Below, piece after piece: positions 55,351 to 64,000 of a DNA stretch of 64,000 nucleotides. Where the stretch lies: assembly GCA_024364735.1 (NCBI GenBank), contig JAGFNQ010000880.1, positions 386,128 to 450,127 of the forward strand, given 5' to 3'. The stretch is from Boesenbergia rotunda. Its lineage: Eukaryota > Streptophyta > Magnoliopsida > Zingiberales > Zingiberaceae. The notes beneath the pieces are model-generated. The model was not told the origin of the DNA. It saw nothing but the letters and a program-made list of their open reading frames with translations, and ran no database searches. The first letter of the stretch is position 1. Each line of letters opens with the position of its first letter. Made by a program: the position numbers and the translations under genes.

Positions 55351-57072
55351 GTATTGGTATGCCGACATGAAAGACACGTTGATCTGGTCGTGGTAATCGT
55401 AGTTGAGGGACCATGTTGATCACGACTAAGCCTTCGAGGCCAAGGGCCTGGCCATGGAGGTTGCGGGCACAGAGAGAGTGGTTACAGCCACAGAGGGAGT
55501 GACTATGACCACGAGCAGCAATAGGGAAAGGGAATGGGGACGAGTAAGTGAGGCGAAGGAGGAAGGAAATATCGTAGGGGGAGGAGGCCAAAGTCATAGG
55601 AGAATTGGAGCATGGTCTTAGAGTCGAAGACGAGGAGGATAGAAGCAAAGGCCGGGTTTCCTCCCTAAATATAACTTTTCACAATAAAAGAATTTTTTTA
55701 TTGAATATTTAAAAATAATCTTCAGATGAATTTTTAAATTGGTCTATATATTATTTTATAATAAATAAAGAAAGGAAATAATAAGTAATTCGTTTTATTT
55801 TATAAAATAAATCGTGAAAAAATTTTATTGTTATTTTTTTTACAATTTTTATCTTTGCCCTCTAAGCAAACAGAGCTTAACATCCCGTTTGAAAAATTTT
55901 TAAGCAATAGAATTGAATTAAATTCTATCAAGAATTGAATTCCAGCAAAAATTAAATTCAATTCTTATGTTTGAAGTGAATCAATAAAAAAAGGAATTGA
56001 GGAATGAGTCTAAAACTAAATGAATTTGATTGCTTTTACTATTTTACCTTTCATTGATAGGTTTAGAATTAAACATTATATTTATGTGAGATTATTTTAA
56101 TATTTTCATTTGTTGGAATTCAATTCTCATACCAAATCATACCTATTTAGGATGGAATTGAATTTCTTAATTTTGTTAGATTTTAATTCCCATAAGAATT
56201 TAATTCTTTCACTAAGTTACTTCCAAATTATGAAATTCAATTCAATTCCTAGATGGAATTGAATTTCATATGATTCCTAAAAGAATAAAAAATTAATTAA
56301 TTATGGAACAAAAACTAGAAGTTATACTTGCTAAACATCTTAGAAATTACGTTAACTCAAACCGTGCCTAGCTCTTAATGAGAAATGAAATAATTAATTA
56401 TAATTTAATATTCTCATTAAATTTTGACATTTCGTGTCTCAATTTCGCCACCAATGGAGGGATAATGCCGGAGATCTCAGGTAAGCATAAAATATGGTAC
56501 TCCCAATGTTTAATATTTATATTTTTTATTGATATCAATATAATAGTATTTACAACATGAAATCTAAAAATAAAATATAGATAAAATATATCATTAAAAA
56601 CAATATGTAATAAGCTATCAAATACTAAAAATAAAAAAATCTAAATAAAATATAAAATTCATGATACGAATCCGTACCTAGTCCATTGAATATTAATTGT
56701 CTCATATTTTCTAAGATGAAGTATTGATTAAGTTTATCTAATCAATTTTTTTCAATAAAATTTTTCTTGATAGATAAGAAAAATCCATTTAATCTTTTTT
56801 ACGACATAGTTAATTGAAAATAAGTTTCAATATTCAACTTTAACATAGAAAAACTACATATGTAATTGTAACCTATATAGTTAGCAAAACTCGATATGCG
56901 ATGTAAGAATTTGGATAACAACTATTTATTATTTTCAAATAATTCAGCACATCAATCACTCTTTTCTACTTCTCTAGGTAATGAGTATCTTAACAACTAT
57001 AATTCTAAAATTTAATTTGATCTATTAACATTGGAGCATCCATCATGTGTTAATGAATTTTAAAGATTGACA
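55351..57072. other. Probably non-element spacer DNA, no gene recognised
   Basis: 55351-55660 is GC-richer and has a 129-codon minus frame with no recognisable domain. 55660-57072 is AT-rich; 55890-56280 is full of GAATTGAATT-like words in both orientations, which may be an old MITE, but no clean ends or duplication were found. Confidence 0.4.
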
Positions 57073-57098
57073 GATACGAATCCGTACCTAGTCCATTG
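56663..57098 (+). repeat. Two copies of a 26-bp direct repeat, the second abutting element I
   Basis: 'gatacgaatccgtacctagt' plus 'ccattg' occurs at 56663-56688 and 57073-57098. The second copy ends exactly at the LTR start of I. Confidence 0.85.
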
Positions 57099-57630
57099 TG
57101 ATGGAACTTGGGTTTTCTCCTAACCACATGAATTTTAGAAACAAAATAAGAATTCGAAAGAGAAAACACAAGCTATATAAAAGCATGGATCTATTATTTC
57201 ATCGAATCATGGCATAACGAAATAATAGGTGTAAACCGAAAGACACGAAACCTGATTGAAGAGCTATTGTCCTTGTCGTAGCGTCGTCGGCTTGATCCCT
57301 GTGGAAGAAGATGCAGCGGAAAGAAGAAGGAGAATCTTCCAAGAGGCTTAGGTTTGACGGCGCCGTAAAGTTTCTTGTCAATGGGGAACAAGAAATTAGG
57401 TCAAAAAGATCACCTAAACCCTTGGGGACCTCCCCTTTATATAGCAATCCAATCTGTTATCAACCCATAGATAATAACAGATTGGTCTAAAGGGTTCTAT
57501 ACATTGAACCCGCATCCAATAATCTGAAACCCAATAAACATAAGTTAGATCACTTTAAGAGCTCAGATTGTATTTACTTGTGCAACTTACAAATAAGTCC
57601 ACCTAATAGAAATAATAATAATATCCAACA
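57099..57630 (-). repeat. Element I 3' LTR (532 bp)
   Basis: It runs from TGATGGAACTTGGG to AATATCCAACA. It has a TATATAAA box on the minus strand (57443-57436). It matches 63431-63963 closely. Frames seen in it are not genes. Confidence 0.9.
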
Positions 57631-58185
57631 ATCTCCGACTTGGGCTATATGTGAGTTGTATAGTAAATACAAGCAAAACTTTAGTTGATATCAAACTTTA
57701 TGGGTACAAGATACCCCTATAAACAATCTGGTCCATTTACTTCATTGAAATAGGACTAAAGAGGTCATAGCCACTGAATATGATCGTAACAAGCCCCAAC
57801 AGTAATCACAATACCAATGTCATTAACGACATAGATCAAGATACAGATAAATAGAGTTGAAATTACATGAAATGTGATCAGTAGATGTCAATTTTCAACT
57901 GGTCCAAAGCGACTCAAAAGAGTCTGATCATATTTGCAAACACCTTATGCTAAACTGCAACAGCAAATCATGATCCAAACTTTATGATTCCAAAAGGAAT
58001 CTGTATCATATTTACAAATACCAAATGCTAAACAGCAGTAGTAAATCATGATATCGTATTCAGAGCATCAAACAAACATATGAATTCCCATTATTATTTT
58101 TTTGAACTTTAGGTACGTACAACAATCAAAATAAAAAATATTTGTCTTTATTAACATAGAGCAATAAAATAAATACAGACTCCCA
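57631..58185 (-). other. PPT and 3' noncoding region of element I
   Basis: The minus strand reads CAAGTCGGAGAT before the LTR (a PPT with one pyrimidine change). The rest holds a repeated word ('aatcatgat..', 57965 and 58045) and no gene. Confidence 0.7.
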
Positions 58186-58884
58186 CTAGATAAGTTCTTC
58201 TTCCATAAGAAGAACTCTCATATCCACAACATGCGCATGAAACACCTTGGGCACCAAGCCTTTGGTAAGTGGATCGGCCAATATGGAATCTGTGCTGATG
58301 TGCTCTACCATGATCTGATGACTCTGAACTCTCTCTTTAACCGCTAGAAACTTAATGTCGATGTGCTTGGACTTCGACGAACTGTGGTTGTTCTTGGCAT
58401 AAAGTTCTGCAGCTTTATTATCACAGTAGATCCTCAGTGGTCTGTCAATGCCATCAACGATATGCAATGCTGTGATGAAGTTCCGTAGCCAAATCCCGTG
58501 ATTGGATGCTTCATAGTATGCTACCAATTCCGCCTCCATAGTAGAAGTAGCTATTAGCGTCTGCTTGACGCTCTTCCAAGATATAACCCCTCCAGCAAGC
58601 ATGAAGATGTAGCCTGAAGTGGACCTCCTGCTATCTAAGCATCCAGCAAAATCGGAGTCTGAATAACCAATCACCTCCAGATGATCTGACCTCCGATACG
58701 TGAGCATGTGTCTTTTAGTTCTTTGCAAATACCGCATCACTCTTTTAATTGCTTTCCAGTGCGACGGTCCTGGGTTATTAACATATCTGCTTAGCATCCC
58801 AACTACAAATGCTATATCTGGTCGAGTGCAAACTTGTGCATACATGAGACTTCCCACTGCTGATGCATATGGGAATTGTTCCAT
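58186..58884 (-). pseudogene. Element I RNase H
   Basis: It starts after two stops in the RT connection with PYASAVGSLMYAQVCTRPDI. It continues with IGYSDSDFAGCLDSRRSTSG, TSTMEAELVAYYEAS, IYCDNKAAELYAKNN and KHIDIKFLAVKERV...ILADPLTKGL. The catalytic Asp, Glu and Asp are present. Confidence 0.9.
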
Positions 58885-58971
58885 CTCCTTTATTTTAAGT
58901 TCAAGTCATGGACACTGCTGCAAACTGAACTTGTCACCTCTTGACACAGGTGTGTCACCAGGTGTACAGTT

Positions 58972-60684
58972 CTACATGCCATACCATATAAGCACCTTCT
59001 CAATATAGGCTTGTTGTGAAAGTCCAAGAATGCCTCTTGATCGATCACGACAGATCTGAATGCCTAGAACAAAAGATGCTTCACCAAGATCTTTCATTTC
59101 AAATTTACCAGATAGAAATGACTTGGTTTCATGCAGTAAACCCTTATTATTGCTCGCAAGCAATATATCATCCACGTACAAAACAAGTATAACAAACTTG
59201 CTCCCACTGAACTTGACATATATGCACTGATCAACGGGGTTCTCTCTAAATCCAAATGAGGTAACCACTTGATCAAATTTCTGGTACCATTGACGAGATG
59301 CCTGCTTTAAACCATAAATGGACTTCTTTAATCTACATAATAGGTGCTTTGAGTCTGAGGACTCAAAGTTCTCCGGTTGCACCATATATATAGACTCCTC
59401 TATGTCTCCATTGAGGAAAGCAGTCTTTACGTTTATTTGATGTAGCTCCAAATCAAAATGAGCTACAAGTGTCATGACTACCCTAAGGGAGTCTTTCGTC
59501 GACACAGGTGAGAAAGTCTCCTTATAATCAATGTCTTCCTTTTGAGTGAATCCCTTGGCAACATGACGAGCCTTATACCTTTCGATATTGCCCTTCGAAT
59601 CTCGCTTGGTTTTAAATATCCATTTACAACCAACGGGTTTCGAACCTTCAGGCAATTTGATAAGTTCCCAAACGTCATTGTCTGCCATAGACTTCAACTC
59701 TTCTTGCATGGCGTTAATCCACCTTTCAGGGTTAGAGTATTGTTTGACTTCTTGGAAAGATGTAGGATCACTTTCCAACCCTATATCAAACTCATACTCT
59801 TGGAGATAAACATAATCACGAGAATTCATGCTTCTCCGTTCCCTTGTGGATAGCCTTAAGGGCACTTGTGTTTGAGGTGGTTGAGGTACTTGCTCATCAA
59901 TATGAGGCAATACTTCAATTTCAGTGGTAGGCTCCTCCAATTGCATTGGAGATGTCATGGGAATATCTTGGTTCACTACGCTCACTGGATGTGCAATATC
60001 CATAATGTGTGATATGGTAACCATACCACCACTGATTGTACTAGTAGTGAAAATAGGAGGACTGCCAACGCTTTCCTCAAAAGATACTTCCCTGACTTTA
60101 TCGCTCCCACTGTCCTCAATAAACTTGGCATTTCCCGTTTCGAAGAAGGATCTATTAGATGGATCATAAAATTTATACCCCTTTGATCTCTCAGAGTAAC
60201 CTATAAAATTGCAGCTAACAATTCTTGAGTCCAGTTTCTTTTCATTAGGCTTGTAAGGCCTAGCCTCAGCTGGACAACCCCAGACGTGTAAATGCCTAAT
60301 GCTAGGCTTTCTACCAGTCCACATCTCGAATGGGGTTTTAGTTACTGTCTTACTAGGTACTCTATTGAGAAGGTAAACTGCAGTCTTGAGTGCCTCACCC
60401 CACAAAGACTCCGGTAGAGAAGTGAAAGCCATCATACTTCTCACCATGTCTTTTAGGGTTCGATTGCGACACTCAGCTACACCATTCTGACTGGGTGTAC
60501 CAGGCATGGTATACTGAGGCACAATCCCACACCCAGCAAGGTAATTTACAAAAGGTCTTAGACGTTGTTCACCTGATCCATCATATCGACCGTAATATTC
60601 TCCTCCACGGTCGAATCGGACGGCTTTAATTTTCTTACCTAGTTGAAGTTCAACTTCAGCTTTGAAAATTTTGAACATGTCCAA
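58972..60684 (-). pseudogene. Element I integrase core and reverse transcriptase
   Basis: Integrase residues: D in [12 protein letters not shown] and E in [13 protein letters not shown], then the C-terminus [42 protein letters not shown] and [20 protein letters not shown]. The first catalytic motif is [12 protein letters not shown], with Asn replacing the metal-binding Asp; [11 protein letters not shown] is intact. The frame ends at a stop after LIWYGM. Stops between 60684 and 60778 separate it from the upstream frame. Confidence 0.9.
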
Positions 60685-60777
60685 AGATTGTGACTACTCA
60701 TAAATAAGGTACAGATAGCCAAATCTAGAATAGTCGTCTATGAAACTAATAAAAAATGTGTGTCCATTCCAAGATGC

Positions 60778-62286
60778 TTAAGGGAATGGTCCATAAATAT
60801 CTGTATGTATTAGCTCCAAAATGTCACTAAAACGGATAGCCCCTTTGTTCCTTTTGTTAGTTGTCTTCCCCTTAACACACTCTATGCAGACATCAAAGTC
60901 TGACATGTCAAGGGAATCAAGAATTTCATGTGACATTAACCTTTCTAGGCATTGTTTGGATATATGTCCTAAACGCCTATGCCACAACATAGAAGAACTC
61001 TCGTTGGTCAATTTACGTTTCGTACCTACATTATGCATTATCATGTTGTCAGTCGTAAGAGTAAAGGTGTTTAATTTATAAAGCTTATCAACCAAGGAAC
61101 CATTCCCAATCAAAATTGAATTATAGAAAATACTAAACATTTCATTTCCAAATGAACAAGAATAACCTGATTTGTACAAACAAGAAATTGAAATTAAGTT
61201 TCGTCTGAAAGACGGTACAATGAATGTATTCTCCAAATCCAAATAAACATCAGTTCCTAAATAAAGCCTAAAAACACCAATAGCCTCTACTGTAGCATTT
61301 TTTTCATTCCCCGTATAGATGTATCTTTCACCATTAAGTGGAAGTCGGCTCCTGAGACAACCCTGCATAGTGACACTTATGTGAGTAGTAGCACCAGTAT
61401 CTATCCACCAAGTGTCAATGGGTACAATAGCTAAATTGACTTTTGAACTAACAAAGTTGAGAAGTTTACCCTTCTTTACACGCCAGTTGGCATACTTGAG
61501 GCAGTCTTTCTTCATATGACCCTTCTTCTTGCAAAAGTAACAAGTGGATTCCTTATCCTGCTTCTTTTGCTCCTTATGGTCATTACCTCTTGAATCTGCA
61601 GTTTGCTTTCCCTTACCTTTGTTATTGATCCTCTTTCGCTTCTTGCTCGCATTTTGAGAACCAGATGCTAAGTGAGCACTCTCAGATGTCTCAATCTTCA
61701 GTCTCCCCTCCTCTTGCACGCATTGAGCAATAAACTCATTCAATATCCACTTTTCCTTTTGAGTATTATACGATATCTTAAAAGGAGTGAACCGTGCAGG
61801 CAGAGACATCAAGACGAAATGCACTAACATACTCTCAGACATATCGAGTTTTAGTGCTTTCAGACTTGTCGCTATATTGGACATCTCCATAATGTACTCC
61901 CTTATGTTTCCTTTACCACTGTACCGCATGGTTACCAACTTCGTAAGAAGTGTGGTAGTCTCGACCTTTTCATTTGAGGTGAATCGGTCTGCCAGTTGGT
62001 TAAGGAAACTCCTAGCATCTTCACTCTCTGTTATTGAGCCCTTTATTTGTGCCGGTATGGAAAGCTTCATGATGCTTAGACTCATGCGATTTGATTTCTC
62101 CCACAGCTGAAATTCAGCCCTCTGCTCTATAGTGCTAGCACTGGTCAAAGGTGCGGGACGATCATTCCTTAATGCATAGTCCAAGTCCATGCAGCCTAAG
62201 ACTACGATCACGTATTCTTTCCATTCAGCAAAATTCGAACCAGTTAATGTTGGGATGTTATTAATGTTGGCAGTTACAGATTGCAC
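60778..62286 (-). pseudogene. Element I Gag, protease and pre-integrase (502 aa frame)
   Basis: The frame starts at ATG 62286 (MQSVTANINNIPTLTGSNFA). The UBN2-type Gag domain (residues about 5-200) is followed by a Lys-rich linker and a CCHC knuckle CYFCKKKGHMKKDC near residue 250. The protease site WWIDTGATTHIS and the pre-integrase zinc motif LWHRRLGHISKQCLERL...CIECVKGKTT follow. LELIHTDIYGPFP, the first integrase Asp region, comes just before a stop. All motifs in this part are intact. Confidence 0.9.
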
Positions 62287-62467
62287 TAAAAAAAATTATT
62301 TAAGCTCACGATTTAACTAAAGCCAAGAACATATATATAATAAAATTATGCAAATAAATAAAATTTTAAATGCATATTAAATGGGCTCCTTATGAGATAC
62401 CAAATACAACATTGTATTTTAGTGTAGATTAAAATTAATTTGTTAGCGGTACTCCTGATATAACTCA

Positions 62468-62564
62468 NNNNNNNNNNNNNNNNNNNNNNNNNNNNNNNNN
62501 NNNNNNNNNNNNNNNNNNNNNNNNNNNNNNNNNNNNNNNNNNNNNNNNNNNNNNNNNNNNNNNN
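62468..62564. other. Assembly gap (97 N)
   Basis: Only N. The missing LTR part would be about 570 bp if the LTR is whole, including the palindromic section. Confidence 0.9.
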
Positions 62565-62895
62565 TTGCCTTCGCGCCCTCTTCATCTTCGGCTCCCGTCC
62601 CTCAGATGCACGCAAGCCTCCAGCTTGCCTCCATGCCATCCTTCACGTATGTCTCGAAGTCCGAGCCCATCAGCTCATCGTCCCTGCTCACCAAGGTCCC
62701 TCGGATGCGCACGCAAGCCTCCAGCTTGCCTCCATGTCATCCTTCACCGTACCGAGGCCATCCAGTCAAGTCTATACAACCTGCACACTCAACATACACA
62801 TATAAGAACAAAAGGGAAAACCTAACTTAAACCCTTTGCCCAAACATCAAAACCTATGGTCACTCCGAACCATCTTAGGGCCGATTGCTCCAACA
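62565..62895 (-). repeat. A-family LTR (partial or solo) inside element I
   Basis: It matches the end of LTR A (3652-3991) up to CCGATTGCTCCAACA. No gag of A is next to it, so it is a solo or truncated LTR. Its left end falls in the gap. Confidence 0.85.
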
Positions 62896-63416
62896 TATAC
62901 TGTTTACGTATTATAATATATATATATATTATAATATATATATATACTGTTTACGTATATAATAATATTTTTTTCCTTTCATTTACTGTTCACGTGATAA
63001 TTTTTTTTTCCTTCCGTGAAACCATTTCTTTTGCAAAAAAAACATCGATAATAAAAAATTTAATCAATAACGTTTCTAATTCATCTTATCACAAATTTAA
63101 GATGATAATTGATTAAATCAAATTTATTCTATCACAATTTTAGACTTGATAATCAATTGATTGACCAAGTCAATCGATTAAACCATCACATTTTAACCTA
63201 AAAATTTAGATTAAACATGATAATTCTTTCGTCGTTTTCATATGTTTCACATAAAATATGAAAAACTTAGAAAACAAGTCTATCCTAGAATTTTCTTTTA
63301 CATGATTTCGACGATAAAATTGTATTATACTAGGAAAACTTAATCTAACATACATATAATAAATCAACGGAAAATTTAAACTTATTACCATAAAAAAACG
63401 ATGAAACAAAGACAAG

Positions 63417-63428
63417 GCTCTGATACCA
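63417..63428 (-). other. Element I primer binding site
   Basis: The minus strand reads TGGTATCAGAGC, 2 nt from the LTR. Confidence 0.9.
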
Positions 63429-63430
63429 AT

Positions 63431-63963
63431 TGATAGAACATTGTGTTTTCTCCAAATCGCATGAATTCTAGAAAATCAAATAAGAACTCAAAGAGAAAAC
63501 ATAATGTATATAAAAGCATGGATCTATTGTTTCATCGAATCATGGCATAACAAAATAATAGGTATAAACCGAAAGACAAGGAACCTGATTGTAGAGCCAT
63601 TGTCCTTGTCGTAGCGTCGTCGGCTTGATCCCTGTGGAAGAAGATGCAACGGAAAGAAGAAGGAGAATCTTCCAAGGGGCTTAGGTTTGATGGCGCCGTA
63701 AAGTTTCTTGTCAATGGGGAACAAGAAACTAGGTCATAAAGATCACCTAAACCCTTGGGGACCTCCCCTTTATATAGAAATCCAATCTATTATCAGCCCA
63801 TAGATAATAACAGATTGGTCTAAAGGGTTCTATACATTGAACCCGCATCCAATAATCCGAAACCCAATAAACATAAGTTAGATCACTTTAAGGGCTCAGA
63901 TTGTATTTACATGTGCAACTTACAAATAAGCCCACCTAATAGAGATAATAATAATATCCAACA
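63431..63963 (-). repeat. Element I 5' LTR
   Basis: It runs from TGATAGAACATTGTG to AATATCCAACA. It has a TATATAAA box on the minus strand (63776-63769). It matches 57099-57630. Confidence 0.9.
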
Positions 63964-64000
63964 ATCTCCCACTTGGGTTATATGTGAGTTGTATAGTAAA
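63964..64000 (-). repeat. Start of another copy of element I's 3' internal end
   Basis: It matches 57631-57667 (PPT and adjacent text) nearly exactly, though it lies outside the 5' LTR. The LTR at 63431-63963 is therefore shared by two copies. Confidence 0.85.

Larger units (their letters stand above)
62287..63416 (-). other. Leader of element I, with gap, foreign LTR and AT microsatellite
   Basis: Noncoding. It contains 97 N (62468-62564), an A-family LTR end (62565-62895), a (TA)n tract with repeated TACTGTTTACGTA words (62896-62960) and AT-rich sequence with no frame of interest. Confidence 0.6.
57099..63963 (-). mobile_element. Element I: Ty1/Copia retrotransposon, near full length
   Basis: Minus-strand order: LTR 63963-63431, primer binding site, 1.1-kb leader (with an A-family LTR inserted), gag-protease-integrase, integrase-RT, RNase H, PPT and LTR 57630-57099. 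Stops and an RT active-site change disable it. Right of 63963 the PPT and 3' internal sequence start again. Confidence 0.9.

Noticed and set aside
55259..55648. Possible host gene exon (129 codons, minus)
   Set aside because: No recognisable domain, overlaps CACTA subterminal repeats at one end, no splice or start context; left as unassigned.
55890..56280. MITE built from GAATTGAATT words
   Set aside because: No clean terminal inverted repeats or target duplication could be located by eye.
57194..57447. 82-codon minus frame, also at 63524-63724
   Set aside because: Present in both LTRs of I; most likely leader sequence downstream of the TATA box.

Overview
KIND OF SEQUENCE. The window is repeat-rich nuclear DNA of a flowering plant: LTR retrotransposons nested in one another, one CACTA DNA transposon, one SINE and almost no host genes. 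Plant Ty1/Copia and Ty3/Gypsy domain motifs, tRNA-Met type primer binding sites, a tnp2-type CACTA transposase and GT-AG introns support this. A large-genome monocot fits the style of the elements, but the species cannot be proved from what is visible. No intact host gene, rRNA or functional tRNA gene was found.

LEFT BLOCK (1-13071). Element A (Copia, minus; LTR 3080-3991) sits in element B (Copia, SIRE-like, minus; LTR 7139-8574). B sits in element C (related, plus; LTR 11217-12585), which carries a T-tailed SINE (10711-10960) with a perfect 18-bp target-site duplication. C sits in the 3' LTR of a Copia fragment D (12586-13071).

MIDDLE BLOCK (13072-36776). Element E is a Tat-like Gypsy element (minus) with LTRs at 13072-13789 and 36026-36776. 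It has gag and protease, an 84-bp minisatellite and an antisense intron-containing extra ORF (14371-16526), but no visible RT or integrase. It was split by element G (Copia SIRE-like, minus, from 16527), which has a spliced env-position ORF, and by element D' (Copia, minus, up to 33005). A 709-N gap (27987-28695) hides the ends of G and D'.

RIGHT BLOCK (36777-57098). A CACTA element (plus) has a decayed tnp2 gene (36784-39769, resuming at 52463) and a second transposase gene (52826-54268), ending in subterminal inverted repeats (55085-55350). Element H (Gypsy chromovirus, minus, 39770-52457, TSD CGAAT) sits inside tnp2 and itself contains a 3.2-kb solo LTR J (42749-45972, TSD ACTTC). H is a rearranged tandem: beyond its right LTR lie a further scrap of internal sequence and an LTR end.

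END BLOCK (57099-64000). Element I (Copia, minus) has LTRs at 57099-57630 and 63431-63963. Its leader contains a second A-family LTR (62565-62895) next to a 97-N gap, and its right LTR is followed by internal sequence again, so it too is part of a tandem.

THEMES. Six of the LTR families carry their own short palindromic or hairpin arrays. Both assembly gaps fall where such arrays are expected. All long coding regions except perhaps the gag of B are decayed.
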